Below, piece after piece: positions 54,139 to 63,729 of a DNA stretch of 64,000 nt. The translations under genes were made by a program, and so were the position numbers. This DNA is from Psychromicrobium xiongbiense (GTDB taxonomy: Bacteria > Actinomycetota > Actinomycetes > Actinomycetales > Micrococcaceae). Location of the stretch: contig NZ_JASSZH010000009.1 of assembly GCF_030271165.1 (NCBI RefSeq), positions 62,001 through 126,000 of the forward strand, written 5' to 3'. Each line of letters starts with the position of its first letter. Within the stretch, counting starts at the first letter, position 1. Below the pieces are notes generated by a model that saw only the letters and a list, made by a program, of their open reading frames with translations, was not told where the DNA came from and did no database searches.

Positions 54139-54801
54139 TTATACCGATTTGCTCTGGTTGTACCGTTCAACGCGTTCCTGCCCGGTGATCGCGGCGATGG
54201 CATCCATGATCTGATCCGTGGCAGCACGACGCGCCGGCAGTGAATGATCCGGCCCCGTTTTCTCGAAGTACAGAGGCTTGCCCACCGTCAGCGAAAAGTG
54301 CTGCGGTTTGATCGCATTGCGACCCGCGGGCTGCAATTTGTCCGTATCCCTGAGCCCAACCGGCAGCACCGGGGCCCCCGTGGTCAGCGCCAGCCAGCCC
54401 ACACCGGTTCGGCCGCGGTAGAGCTTCCCATCCCTGGACCGAGTGCCCTCCGGGTAGATCCCCACTCCGTCACCGGCCGCTAGCAGGTCCAGCAGCGACT
54501 TCAGCGCCGCGACGCTGGCAGCTTGCTCACCTCGCTCCACCGGGATAGACCCCACCGCGGTGAAAAACGACTTCATGAAGCGGCCCTTGATGCCTTTAGT
54601 GGTGAAATATTCGGCTTTGGCGAAGAAAGCGACCTTGCGCGGCAGGATTGTCTGGATCAGCACGCTGTCCAGGAAGGACAGATGGTTGGGTGCCACGATA
54701 AATGGACCGTCCTGAGGCACGTTCTCCAGACCCACGATGGTCGGATGACACGTTGCAGAAATCAGGCCGCGCGTGGCACTGCGCGCAGACTCATAGAACA
54801 C
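54139..54801 (-). CDS. plsC: 1-acyl-sn-glycerol-3-phosphate acyltransferase family protein
   Basis: A 220-residue PlsC-type acyltransferase. The catalytic block is APNHLSFLDSVLI (HxxxxD), the acceptor site is GIYPEGTRSRDG, and VGWLALTTGAPVLPVGLR follows. It adds the second acyl chain in phospholipid synthesis at the membrane. It overlaps the upstream HAD gene by 11 bp, so the two are coupled. Confidence 0.9.
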   Translation of the reverse strand: MFYESARSATRGLISATCHPTIVGLENVPQDGPFIVAPNHLSFLDSVLIQTILPRKVAFFAKAEYFTTKGIKGRFMKSFFTAVGSIPVERGEQAASVAALKSLLDLLAAGDGVGIYPEGTRSRDGKLYRGRTGVGWLALTTGAPVLPVGLRDTDKLQPAGRNAIKPQHFSLTVGKPLYFEKTGPDHSLPARRAATDQIMDAIAAITGQERVERYNQSKSV

Positions 54802-55534
54802 GTGAACCCACCGTCCTGGCAGAGCCTGCCTGTACTGGAACTCCCGAGGTCATCAGTATCTCCACCAGTTGATCGGCGTCATCGACCACCATGACGGCGC
54901 CTGCATCCTGAAGCTCCCCCTGGGCCGCAAAGCCCCAGCTGACCCCAATGGTGGGCAACCCGTTGGCTGCTGCACCCAGAACGTCATGTTCGCGATCTCC
55001 CACCATGACGGCGGGTCCGGAAGCACCCAGTGCCTGTTGAGCTGCGGCCACAATGTGCGCTTTCGCAGGCTGACCATCCGATGGCGCCAGGAGGGCCTCA
55101 TGGTCATCAGAGCCGCAGATCGCGCTGAAATAGCCGGAGAGACCATGGTGGTCGAGCACGACCCGAGCCAGTCCCTGCGGCTTCTGCGTGGCAACCGCCA
55201 ACCCAAAACCGGCCCGACGAAGCTCCTGCAGAGCAGTCTCGATACCGGGGTACGGTCTGCTCATCGGTATGGCTCGATCCCTGTACCACTGCCGGTACAA
55301 CTCAATTGTGGGCTCCAGCAGATCCGGGGTCACCTCGGTATAGAGGAGCAGGGATTCCGCCAGCTTGGGCCCGACCATCCGGCGAAGGACCTCGTCCTCA
55401 GGCACCGGCAGGCCCATGCCCTCCAACGCATATGCGATACCCCCGGTGATACCGCCAGCCGGGTCAATCAGGGTCCCGTCGAGGTCAAAGAGGACGTTCG
55501 CGGTCCACTGCTCGTCCGAGCCTGTCATATTCAC
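54791..55534 (-). CDS. HAD phosphatase, phosphoglycolate-phosphatase type
   Basis: A 247-residue HAD hydrolase. Motif I is LFDLDGTLIDPAGG, motif II threonine is in VATQKPQG, the lysine in PAKAHIV, and motif IV is MVGDREHDVLGAA. A helical cap of type C1 lies between motifs I and II. Relatives include phosphoglycolate phosphatase and PpaX-like enzymes; the substrate is not certain. Confidence 0.87.
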   Translation of the reverse strand: MNMTGSDEQWTANVLFDLDGTLIDPAGGITGGIAYALEGMGLPVPEDEVLRRMVGPKLAESLLLYTEVTPDLLEPTIELYRQWYRDRAIPMSRPYPGIETALQELRRAGFGLAVATQKPQGLARVVLDHHGLSGYFSAICGSDDHEALLAPSDGQPAKAHIVAAAQQALGASGPAVMVGDREHDVLGAAANGLPTIGVSWGFAAQGELQDAGAVMVVDDADQLVEILMTSGVPVQAGSARTVGSRVL

Positions 55535-55601
55535 CGCCCTAGTTTCTCACGTGTTCCGCCCTGCCCCATGCATGCATACCTGAATCGGCATATCTTCGCG
55601 G

Positions 55602-58523
55602 CTACAACACCTCACGCAAGAATACGGCGGTGTGGCTTTCCGTGGAACGCGCCACCTGCTCCGGCGTACCAGTGGCAATAATCTGTCCACCGCCGGAACC
55701 GCCGTCCGGACCCAGATCGATAATCCAGTCCGCACTCTTGATCACATCAAGGTTGTGCTCGATCGTGATGACCGTGTTCCCCTTGTCCACCAGGCCCTGA
55801 AGCACCAGCAACAGCTTGCGGATGTCTTCAAAGTGCAGACCGGTGGTGGGTTCATCGAGCACGTAGACGCTGCGCCCATTGGATCGCTTCTGCAGTTCTG
55901 CGGCGAGCTTGACCCGCTGGGCTTCTCCACCGGAGAGCGTCGTGGCGGGCTGGCCCAGCCGGACATAGCCCAGGCCCACATCCACCAGGGTCTGCAAATG
56001 CCGGGCGATGGGCGTGAAGGCGGCAAAGAACTCTGCGCCCTCGTCGATGGGCATGTTGAGCACGTCAGCAATGGTCTTGCCCTTGTAATGTACCTCCAGA
56101 GTTTCCCGGTTGTACCTGGCCCCGTGACAGACCTCGCAGGGCACATAGACATCCGGCAGGAAGTTCATCTCAATCTTCAGCGTGCCGTCACCGGAGCAGG
56201 CCTCGCACCGGCCACCCTTGACGTTGAAGGAGAATCGACCTGGCTGATAACCACGCACCTTGGCCTCGGTCGTCTCCGCAAAAAGCTTGCGAATGTTGTC
56301 GAAGACGCCGGTATAGGTGGCGGGGTTGGATCGTGGCGTCCGCCCGATCGGACTCTGGTCAACGTGCACGACCTTGTCCAGATGTTCCAGACCGTCCACT
56401 CGCGTGTGCCGGCCGGCGACCTGTTTGGCACCATTGAGCTTATTGGCCAGCACCTTGTACAGGATCTCGTTGACCAGCGTCGACTTCCCGGAGCCGGAGA
56501 CACCCGTAACCGCCGTCAGCACTCCCAGGGGGAACGAGGCATCAACATTCCTGAGGTTGTTTTCCCGGGCACCGACCACCGCGAGCATGCGCTTCTTGTC
56601 GATCTTTCGCCGCTGGGCGGGCACGGCAATGCTGCGCCGTCCGGAGAGGTAGTCCCCCGTAAGAGACTCCGTGTTCTTCAGCAAATCCGCCAAGGGTCCG
56701 GAATGTACCACCCGACCGCCGTGTTCCCCGGCCCCCGGACCGACATCCACCACCCAGTCGGCTTCGTGAATGGTGTCCTCGTCGTGCTCCACCACGATCA
56801 GTGTGTTCCCCAGATCCCGCAACCGGGTCAGTGTCTCGATCAGTCGACGGTTGTCCCGCTGATGAAGACCAATGGAGGGCTCATCAAGGACGTAAAGCAC
56901 ACCCACCAGCCCGGAACCGATCTGGGTGGCCAGACGGATGCGCTGAGCCTCTCCACCGGACAGCGTCGCCGAGGCCCGCTCCAGATTGAGGTATTCCAGG
57001 CCCACGTCCAACAGGAAGGTCAGGCGCGCCTGAATCTCCTTGAGCACCTGGGCTGCGATCTGGGCATCCCGACTGCTTAGCTCCAGCGAGGAGAAAAATT
57101 CAAAGCAGTCCCGCATCGGCAGCGCGGTAATCGAGGAAATGGAATGTCCCGCCACCAGCACCGACAGCGATGCCGGATTCAGGCGCGCTCCCCCGCACTC
57201 CGGGCACGGGATCTGCCGCATGTACTCCTCGTACCGGTCCCGAGCGTGATCGGATTCCGTTTCGAGATGTTTACGGTGGATGTACTGCACCACGCCCTCA
57301 AACCCGGTGCTGTATTTGCGTTCACGGCCAAAGCGGTTGCGGTATTGCACCGTGACTTTATGATCTTTCCCGTGAAGGACGGCCTTCTGCGCAGCCGCAC
57401 CCAGATCCTTCCACGGAGTATCCAGATCGAAGCCTACGTCCCGGCCAAGGCCCTCCAGGAGCCGGTTCCAGTATTCAGTGGTGGCCGTACCCAGCGACCA
57501 GGGCGCAATGGCGCCCTCGGCCAGAGTGAGGGCAGGATTAGGCACCAGCAGCTCCTCATCCACTTCCAGCTTGGTACCGATACCGGTGCAGGCAGGGCAG
57601 GCGCCAAAGGGGTTGTTGAAGGAGAATGAGCGCGGTTCGATTTCGTCGAGAGCCAGCGGATGCTCGTTCGGACAGGCCAGGTTTTCACTGAAGGAACGGA
57701 TGCTTCCGGGTTCACCCTCCGGAACATCCACCAACTCAGCCAGAACCCGCCCTTCAGCCAACAGCAGTGCGGTCTCCACCGAATCTGTCAGCCGCTGATT
57801 GATGCCCTCACGGACCACCAGCCGGTCCACCACCACCTCAATGGTGTGCTTGAACTGCTTCTTCAGGGTGGGCGGGTCGGAGAGCTGGATCAACTCGTCA
57901 TCGACCTTGGCGCGCGCGTAGCCCTTGGCAGCCAGTTCCTTGAACAGCTCCACGAATTCGCCCTTGCGCCCGCGGACCACGGGAGCCAACACCTGGAACC
58001 GGGTACCCTCGGGCAGATCCAGCAGCTGGTCCACAATCTGCTGCGGAGTCTGCCGGGTCACCGGTTCGTGGCAGATGGGGCAGTGCGGCTGACCGATGCG
58101 CGCCCACAGCAAACGCATGTAGTCATAAATTTCAGTGATTGTGCCCACCGTCGAGCGCGGATTTTTGGAGGTCGACTTCTGATCGATCGAGACGGCGGGC
58201 GAGAGGCCCTCGATGAAATCAACATCCGGTTTGTCGACCTGGCCCAGGAACTGGCGGGCGTAAGCGGACAGCGATTCGACGTAGCGCCGCTGCCCCTCGG
58301 CAAAGATCGTGTCAAAGGCCAACGATGACTTACCAGAACCAGAGAGCCCGGTGAAGACGATCATGGAATCCCGGGGAAGATCCAGGTCAACGTTGCGCAG
58401 ATTGTGCTCCCGCGCGCCCTTGACCACCAGCCGAGAGAGGTCTGGCGGGGTGGGGGCGGGCGACCTGCGGCTCACGGCGCGAGACGACAGGGAGGTCTTG
58501 GTATCTCCAGTAGCTTTTGGCAC
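55602..58523 (-). CDS. uvrA: Excinuclease ABC subunit A
   Basis: A 973-residue UvrA with two ABC ATPase modules. The first Walker A is [19 protein letters not shown] and the second [15 protein letters not shown]; zinc modules are seen as [18 protein letters not shown] and [19 protein letters not shown]; signatures are [16 protein letters not shown] and [16 protein letters not shown]. It recognises DNA lesions with UvrB. The GTG start follows a TAGGAT box by six bases, and a LexA box is directly upstream. Confidence 0.97.
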   Translation of the reverse strand: MPKATGDTKTSLSSRAVSRRSPAPTPPDLSRLVVKGAREHNLRNVDLDLPRDSMIVFTGLSGSGKSSLAFDTIFAEGQRRYVESLSAYARQFLGQVDKPDVDFIEGLSPAVSIDQKSTSKNPRSTVGTITEIYDYMRLLWARIGQPHCPICHEPVTRQTPQQIVDQLLDLPEGTRFQVLAPVVRGRKGEFVELFKELAAKGYARAKVDDELIQLSDPPTLKKQFKHTIEVVVDRLVVREGINQRLTDSVETALLLAEGRVLAELVDVPEGEPGSIRSFSENLACPNEHPLALDEIEPRSFSFNNPFGACPACTGIGTKLEVDEELLVPNPALTLAEGAIAPWSLGTATTEYWNRLLEGLGRDVGFDLDTPWKDLGAAAQKAVLHGKDHKVTVQYRNRFGRERKYSTGFEGVVQYIHRKHLETESDHARDRYEEYMRQIPCPECGGARLNPASLSVLVAGHSISSITALPMRDCFEFFSSLELSSRDAQIAAQVLKEIQARLTFLLDVGLEYLNLERASATLSGGEAQRIRLATQIGSGLVGVLYVLDEPSIGLHQRDNRRLIETLTRLRDLGNTLIVVEHDEDTIHEADWVVDVGPGAGEHGGRVVHSGPLADLLKNTESLTGDYLSGRRSIAVPAQRRKIDKKRMLAVVGARENNLRNVDASFPLGVLTAVTGVSGSGKSTLVNEILYKVLANKLNGAKQVAGRHTRVDGLEHLDKVVHVDQSPIGRTPRSNPATYTGVFDNIRKLFAETTEAKVRGYQPGRFSFNVKGGRCEACSGDGTLKIEMNFLPDVYVPCEVCHGARYNRETLEVHYKGKTIADVLNMPIDEGAEFFAAFTPIARHLQTLVDVGLGYVRLGQPATTLSGGEAQRVKLAAELQKRSNGRSVYVLDEPTTGLHFEDIRKLLLVLQGLVDKGNTVITIEHNLDVIKSADWIIDLGPDGGSGGGQIIATGTPEQVARSTESHTAVFLREVL

Positions 58524-58529
58524 AACTGT

Positions 58530-58535
58530 ATCCTA
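58530..58535 (-). promoter_or_regulatory. Predicted -10 box of leaderless uvrA promoter
   Basis: TAGGAT on the minus strand ends six bases before the uvrA GTG. It is one base from the LexA box. Confidence 0.55.
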
Positions 58536-58536
58536 G

Positions 58537-58552
58537 TCGAAAGTGTGTTCGA
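58537..58552. promoter_or_regulatory. LexA (SOS) box of uvrA
   Basis: On the minus strand the sequence is TCGAACACACTTTCGA, one base from the actinobacterial consensus TCGAAC-N4-GTTCGA. It overlaps the core promoter of uvrA, so LexA binding would block transcription until DNA damage. Confidence 0.85.
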
Positions 58553-58640
58553 ATTGGTTTCGTTCCGTAGCCAGCATAATTGTCGGCACCGACAATTCAG
58601 GCCCATCCCTCGCGGGCTCCACCCTCGGGGCGCTGGGGAC

Positions 58641-59027
58641 CTAGCTCTTCAGGGCAGCCTCGACCATCAGGAGCGCTTCTGCTTCCGAAATCCCCTGGCT
58701 GTGGGCGATGGCGGCGAACTCCCGGGCCGCGTCCGCGACGGCATCGCGCCGTTGCTCCGCTGCACCGCTGACCAGGGTCCCGTTGCGGCCAGCGGTGCGC
58801 AACAGGCCGCTTTCCTCGAGCTCACGGATCGCTCGCGCCACGGTGTTGACGGCAAGCCCGCTGGTGCCAGCCAGGGCGCGCACTGACGGCAGTTTGGTGC
58901 CCGCAGGCAGAACATGATCGTCAATCAGTTGGCTCAGATACTGTTTGAGCTGCTCATAGGGCGGCACCGTGCTCTCCGCCCTGGGACGCCACTCATTGAG
59001 CCGGGCCAGGGACTGATTCAGATTCAT
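58641..59027 (-). CDS. GntR family regulator, YtrA-type
   Basis: A 128-residue regulator: winged helix in residues 20-90 (PPYEQLKQYLSQLIDDHVLP, then KLPSVRALAGTSGLAVNTVA and IRELEESGLL) and a short helical tail ending EAEALLMVEAALKS. There is no large ligand domain, which fits the YtrA subgroup that usually controls ABC transporters. It overlaps the MarR gene by ATGA. The target is not evident here. Confidence 0.87.
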   Translation of the reverse strand: MNLNQSLARLNEWRPRAESTVPPYEQLKQYLSQLIDDHVLPAGTKLPSVRALAGTSGLAVNTVARAIRELEESGLLRTAGRNGTLVSGAAEQRRDAVADAAREFAAIAHSQGISEAEALLMVEAALKS

Positions 59028-59503
59028 GAAGCCACCCTGTTGATCTGCGTAACGGAGGGAAGCGCACCCGCCGGATTCCGCAATGCATCCGCCATTCTGC
59101 TCAAGGCATTCAGCGCCTGCTGCGCCTCCTCCTCGTCCCAGCCGCTGAGCCGTTCGCGCATCCGGCCCGCTCGCTGAGCCAGAACCTCGCCAAGAACCCT
59201 GGAGCCGTCATCAGAGAGCGCAATCAGGCTAGCCCGACCATCATCCGGATCAGGGCGGCGTCGAACCAGACCCTGCTCATCCATATCAGCCAGCTGCCTG
59301 CTGAGCGCGCTCGGGCCTACACCGATCCGTTCGGCAAGCTCCGTGGCCCGGCATTCTCCCAGCTGACCCAGAAGCCCCAGAATGCCGATATGCGCCAGGC
59401 GAGGGCTCTCGGCCTGAGGCTCATGGGAGATCGATTTCAGCGTCCGGAACAGCCGGAACACCTCGTTCACCAGATCCACCAGGGTTTGGTCCTGGACCGA
59501 CAT
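59024..59503 (-). CDS. MarR family regulator coupled to GntR
   Basis: A 159-residue MarR protein. The dimerisation helices begin SVQDQTLVDLVNEVFRLF, the recognition helix is VGPSALSRQLADMDEQGLV and the wing is DPDDGRASLIALSDDG. I chose ATG 59503, behind GGAGGGG. Upstream lies a palindrome and a 16-bp tandem repeat, probably its operators. Two different small regulators in one operon is unusual and suggests joint control of a distant target. Confidence 0.88.
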   Translation of the reverse strand: MSVQDQTLVDLVNEVFRLFRTLKSISHEPQAESPRLAHIGILGLLGQLGECRATELAERIGVGPSALSRQLADMDEQGLVRRRPDPDDGRASLIALSDDGSRVLGEVLAQRAGRMRERLSGWDEEEAQQALNALSRMADALRNPAGALPSVTQINRVAS

Positions 59504-59523
59504 GGCCCCTCCATCGTGACAAT

Positions 59524-59566
59524 TAGTTGACCAATTCAACTACAGACCGGTTCAACTATAGACCGA
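59524..59566. promoter_or_regulatory. Operator cluster upstream of marR-gntR
   Basis: TAGTTGA-CCAAT-TCAACTA at 59524-59542 is a perfect inverted repeat. In addition TTCAACTACAGACCGG (59535-59550) and TTCAACTATAGACCGA (59551-59566) are tandem copies differing at two positions. The arrangement offers at least three half-sites for a MarR dimer. Confidence 0.6.
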
Positions 59567-59578
59567 CGGAGAGCCAGC

Positions 59579-60391
59579 CTATTTCTTCTGACCTTTCTTC
59601 TGGCCGACCACGAAGATCCGCCGGAAGGGGAAGACCGTTCCATGATCTGTCACGGGGTACGCCTCGTCGAGCAGCCGGGTATAGTCGTCCTCAAAGGCCT
59701 CGGCCTGCTCCGGTGAGAGTGTGTTGAGTACGGGGCGAAGGGCGGTGCCCCGTACCCATTCCACCACGGCCCGCTCGCCTGGAAGCACCTGTTGGTACGT
59801 CGTCTCCCAGGCGTCAGCCTGCATCCCCGCATCAAGAAAGAGCGCCAGGTAGTCCTCCGGCTCGGACACCGCGTCCGTGTGACGCAGGATGCCGCCCGTC
59901 ACCGATCGCCAGGCCTCCGACTCGGCGAGTTCACGCATCAACACGTGCGATGGCGCCCCGAAATTGCCCGGAATCTGCAGGGCGAACCAGGCGCCCGGCT
60001 GGAGGCGGGGAAGCCAGTCCTTCAACAGCTCACGATGACTGGGCACCCACTGCAGGGCAGCATTGCTGACCACCACGTCGGTCTGCTCGCCAGGCGCCCA
60101 CTCCTCGATGGATCGCTCGGTGAACCGCAGGTTTGCCGCAGGGTGATCCCGGCGTGCGGAAGCGATCATCGAGGCCGAGGAATCGACCCCCTCCACCTCG
60201 GCCTCGGGCCAGCGTGTGGCAAGCGTCGCGGTCAGATTGCCCGGGCCACAGCCCAGATCGACCACGTCGCGCGGATTCTGCGCCAGAATCCGCGCCGTGA
60301 GATCAAAGAAGGGACGGTTCCGAAAGTCACCGAACTGCACATATTTCTGGGGGTCCCAAGCAAACTTCTGGGGGTCGGCGTCAAAACTCAT
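59579..60391 (-). CDS. tam: SAM-dependent methyltransferase, trans-aconitate 2-methyltransferase type
   Basis: A 270-residue class I methyltransferase. WDPQKYVQFGDFRNRPFFDL at residues 12-31 is the Tam signature, motif I is VVDLGCGPGNLTATLA, and SNAALQWVPSH follows. Tam methylates trans-aconitate, a by-product of the citric acid cycle. ATG 60391 has a GAGGAGAA site. The first residues contain a small internal repeat (DPQKFAWDPQKY), as if a few codons were duplicated at the start. Confidence 0.87.
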   Translation of the reverse strand: MSFDADPQKFAWDPQKYVQFGDFRNRPFFDLTARILAQNPRDVVDLGCGPGNLTATLATRWPEAEVEGVDSSASMIASARRDHPAANLRFTERSIEEWAPGEQTDVVVSNAALQWVPSHRELLKDWLPRLQPGAWFALQIPGNFGAPSHVLMRELAESEAWRSVTGGILRHTDAVSEPEDYLALFLDAGMQADAWETTYQQVLPGERAVVEWVRGTALRPVLNTLSPEQAEAFEDDYTRLLDEAYPVTDHGTVFPFRRIFVVGQKKGQKK

Positions 60392-60511
60392 CGGTTCTCC
60401 TCGGTTCAGGAGGCGGCTCCACGGCTCTCCGCCTTCGCCCAACGCATTCCTGCTATGCAACCGTGGCGCATACCTCTCACCGTACAGCGAATCCTTCTCC
60501 CTCGCGGCACC

Positions 60512-60517
60512 TAAGAT
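60512..60517 (+). promoter_or_regulatory. Predicted -10 box of helicase gene
   Basis: TAAGAT ends seven bases before ATG 60525, compatible with a leaderless transcript. An alternative ATG at 60516 overlaps the box itself. Confidence 0.45.
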
Positions 60518-60524
60518 GGAGTCA

Positions 60525-63146
60525 ATGACACTGCTGGACCATCTCCCTGGCGCAGACAACGCACCCGACGATCCCGATGCGCTCTATGAGGGCTTTGTGG
60601 ACTGGAATCAGTCCCGAGGCGTCCAGCTGTATCCGGCCCAGGATGAGGCTTCGCTGGAGCTGTTCACCGGCTCCCATGTCATCCTTGCTACCCCCACAGG
60701 CTCGGGGAAGTCCCTGGTGGCGGTTGCCCTGCACTTTGCCGCGCTGGCCACCTGGCATGCACACCCTGCCGGTGAACCCGGCTCCGGAAGCACTCGTCGT
60801 CGCAGTTACTACACTGCCCCGATCAAGGCACTGGTCTCCGAAAAGTTCTTCGCCCTCGCCGAGATCTTCGGGGCCCACAACGTCGGTCTGATCACGGGTG
60901 ACTCCTCGATCAACCCCGAGGCACCGATCATCTGCTGCACCGCGGAGATCCTGGCCAACGTCGCACTCCGCGAGGGGGCACAGGCCGCCATCCACAGCGT
61001 GGTGATGGACGAGTTCCACTACATCGCCGACCCTCAGCGTGGCTGGGCCTGGCAGGTTCCACTGCTGGAGCTACCGCAAGCCCAATTCCTGCTGATGAGC
61101 GCCACGCTGGGCGACACCACCGCTCTCAGCGCCGAGCTGGAACGGCGGACCGGGCGAGGCACCGCCACGATCACGCACACTGACCGCCCCATCCCCCTGC
61201 ATTACTACTATGTCCAGACGCCGGTGCACGAGAGCCTGGAGGAGCTGCTCAGCACGCATCAGGCGCCGGTGTATCTGGTGCATTTCAGCCAGGCGGAGGC
61301 CATCGAACGGGCCCAGAGCCTGATGAGCGTCACGGTCGCCAGCCGGGCGGAGCGCGATCAGATCGCCAAGCATCTGGCACGCTTCCGCTTCTCCCCCGGC
61401 TTCGGTGCGACGCTTAGCAGGCTGATCCGGCACGGCATCGGCGTTCACCATGCGGGCATGCTGCCCAAGTACCGTCGCCTCGTCGAGCAGCTGGCTCAGG
61501 AGGGCTTGTTGAAGGTTATCTGTGGTACCGACACCCTGGGCGTGGGTATCAATGTGCCGATCCGGACCGTTCTACTGACTGCGCTGAGTAAGTACGACGG
61601 CGTCAAAACCCGCCTGCTGCACGCCAGGGAATTCCACCAGCTCGCCGGGCGCGCCGGCCGGGCTGGCTTCGATACGGCCGGAACCGTCATCGTGCAGGCC
61701 CCGGAGCATGTGGTGGAGAATGTGCGGGCCATGGCCAAGGCACAGAAGAAGTTCGGCGACGATCAGCGCAAGCTACGCCAGGTGGTGCGGCGTAAACCGC
61801 CGGAGGGCTTTGTCTCCTGGGGTGAACCCACCTTTGAACGGCTGGTCCATGCCGAACCGGAAACACTCACCCCCACCTTCACCGTCAGCCATTCCATGCT
61901 GCTGAATCTGATGGAGCGCCCGGGTGATCCCGTGCAGGCTGCCCGACGACTGCTCACCGAAAACCGCGAGAGTCCGAGCCGTCAGGCCTCGATGATGCGC
62001 ACGGCGCTGGGGATTCTCCGGGAACTGCTCGCGGCTGGCGTGGTGGTGCGCATCCCGGAGTCAGAGCGCGGCCCCGATGGCCGCGGACTGCGTCTCACGG
62101 TGGATGTCCAGGCGGATTTCGCACTGAATCAGCCGCTCTCCCCCTTTGCACTGGCTGCCCTGGAACTCCTGGACCCGGAGAGCCCCGACTACGCTCTTGA
62201 CCTGCTCTCCGTCATTGAATCCACGCTGGAGAATCCCCGTCAGGTTCTGGCGGCCCAGCGCAATTACGCCCGGAGCGAGGCAGTGGCCCAGATGAAGGCG
62301 GAGGGGATGGAGTATGAGCAGCGGATGACCGCACTGGAAGCCATCGACTACCCGCAGCCGCTGGGTGAGCTGCTTCACCAGGCCTTTGAGACCTATCGGG
62401 CCGGCGCACCGTGGCTGGGTGACTTTCAGGTACAGCCGAAGTCGGTGCTGCGGGATCTGCTGGAACGGGCCATGAATTTCGGTGAATTCGTCCGCTTCTA
62501 TTCGCTGGCCCGTAGCGAGGGAATTCTGTTGCGTTACCTGGCCGATGCGCTCCGGGCTCTGCGTCAGACCGTGCCGCCGAGTGCACGAACACCCGAGGTC
62601 GAGGACACCATCGAATGGCTCGGTGAGATCGTGCGGCAGACCGACTCCTCCCTGCTGGATGAATGGGAGGCCATGATGGGCCTGGACATCAGCTCTCTGG
62701 GCAGCGGGCAACTGGACAGTGCTGCGCTCAGCGAAGCTGCCCACCACGCGACACAGAACACTCCTCAGCCGCTGACCGGGAATGAACGGGCGTTCCGGGT
62801 CATGGTGCGCAATGAGATGTTCCGGCGCGTGACGCTGGCCTCACGCGATGACTTCCGTGCCCTTGGTGAGCTCGATGCCGATGCCGGCTGGCCGGCCTCC
62901 CGCTGGGAGGACGCGCTGGGCGAGTACTGGGACGAGCATGACGAGCTCGATGCCGGACCGCAGGCTCGCGGCCCCGCGCTTTTCGACCTCACAGTGCAAC
63001 CGGGTGGCAGGCGATGGAAGGCCCGACAGATCATCGCGGACCCGGCCGGTCATCACGACTGGTCGATGAGTGCCGAGGTGGATCTTGACGCCTCGGACGA
63101 GGCGGGGTACGCCGTGCTCAGGTTCCTGGACATGAGCCGCAACTAG
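60525..63146 (+). CDS. DEAD/DEAH-box helicase, Ski2-like with DUF3516
   Basis: An 873-residue superfamily 2 helicase. Motif I is LATPTGSGKSLVAVAL, motif II VVMDEFHYIAD, motif III LMSATLGD, and the second RecA domain has GVHHAGMLPKYR and motif VI HQLAGRAGRAGF. About 450 residues of C-terminal DUF3516 follow and end QIIADPAGHHDWSMSAEVD. Actinobacterial members are thought to act on RNA, but the substrate is not proven. The long frame extends far upstream without homology, so I place the start at 60525. Confidence 0.92.
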   Translation: MTLLDHLPGADNAPDDPDALYEGFVDWNQSRGVQLYPAQDEASLELFTGSHVILATPTGSGKSLVAVALHFAALATWHAHPAGEPGSGSTRRRSYYTAPIKALVSEKFFALAEIFGAHNVGLITGDSSINPEAPIICCTAEILANVALREGAQAAIHSVVMDEFHYIADPQRGWAWQVPLLELPQAQFLLMSATLGDTTALSAELERRTGRGTATITHTDRPIPLHYYYVQTPVHESLEELLSTHQAPVYLVHFSQAEAIERAQSLMSVTVASRAERDQIAKHLARFRFSPGFGATLSRLIRHGIGVHHAGMLPKYRRLVEQLAQEGLLKVICGTDTLGVGINVPIRTVLLTALSKYDGVKTRLLHAREFHQLAGRAGRAGFDTAGTVIVQAPEHVVENVRAMAKAQKKFGDDQRKLRQVVRRKPPEGFVSWGEPTFERLVHAEPETLTPTFTVSHSMLLNLMERPGDPVQAARRLLTENRESPSRQASMMRTALGILRELLAAGVVVRIPESERGPDGRGLRLTVDVQADFALNQPLSPFALAALELLDPESPDYALDLLSVIESTLENPRQVLAAQRNYARSEAVAQMKAEGMEYEQRMTALEAIDYPQPLGELLHQAFETYRAGAPWLGDFQVQPKSVLRDLLERAMNFGEFVRFYSLARSEGILLRYLADALRALRQTVPPSARTPEVEDTIEWLGEIVRQTDSSLLDEWEAMMGLDISSLGSGQLDSAALSEAAHHATQNTPQPLTGNERAFRVMVRNEMFRRVTLASRDDFRALGELDADAGWPASRWEDALGEYWDEHDELDAGPQARGPALFDLTVQPGGRRWKARQIIADPAGHHDWSMSAEVDLDASDEAGYAVLRFLDMSRN

Positions 63147-63234
63147 TCCCCATGTCCTCCCACCGCTCGTATCTCACGGCAGGCCCCTCGGACACGTGGG
63201 CCCCGCCGAAAGGCCCCTGGCACGTGGGTCCGGA

Positions 63235-63240
63235 TAAAGT
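63235..63240 (+). promoter_or_regulatory. Predicted -10 box of leaderless GNAT gene
   Basis: TAAAGT ends six bases before ATG 63247 with no ribosome site. Just upstream two copies of AGGCCCCT...CACGTGGG (63181-63200 and 63211-63228) form a direct repeat. Confidence 0.5.
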
Positions 63241-63246
63241 TGGTGC

Positions 63247-63723
63247 ATGACTCTTCGTGCTGCCGTGCCCTCTGACGTTCCGGTCCTGTTGGAACTGATC
63301 CATGATCTGGCGATCTACGAAAAGGAGCCGGATGCCGTTAAGACGACAGCGGAGATGCTTCACGCAGCGCTTTTTGCCCCGAATCCTCAGGTATACGCCA
63401 CGATGGCCGAGGATGAGCACGGCGTCCAGGGCTGCGCCATCTGGTTCCTGAGCTTCTCCACCTGGGAAGGTGTGCACGGAATCTATCTGGAGGACCTTTA
63501 CGTCCGCCCGGAAGCCCGCGGCCGCGGTCACGGCAAGGCGTTGCTGCTTCATCTGGCTCAGCTGGCCCTGCAGCGCGGTTATGCGCGAGTGGAGTGGAGC
63601 GTTCTGAAGTGGAACACGCCCTCCATCGGCTTCTATCGTTCGCTGGGCGCACACTCCCAGGACGAGTGGACGACGTTCCGGCTCGACGGCCCGGCGCTGG
63701 CAGAAGCCGCAGCCAATTCCTGA
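63247..63723 (+). CDS. GNAT family N-acetyltransferase
   Basis: A 158-residue acetyltransferase of the diamine/spermidine acetyltransferase-like subgroup. LRAAVPSDVPVLLELIHDLA at the start, GIYLEDLYVRPEARGRGHGK with the acetyl-CoA loop, and WSVLKWNTPSIGFYRSLGA near the end are typical. It transfers acetyl groups to an amine; the substrate is not known. It converges on the terC gene. Confidence 0.9.
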   Translation: MTLRAAVPSDVPVLLELIHDLAIYEKEPDAVKTTAEMLHAALFAPNPQVYATMAEDEHGVQGCAIWFLSFSTWEGVHGIYLEDLYVRPEARGRGHGKALLLHLAQLALQRGYARVEWSVLKWNTPSIGFYRSLGAHSQDEWTTFRLDGPALAEAAANS

Positions 63724-63729
63724 TAGTTT

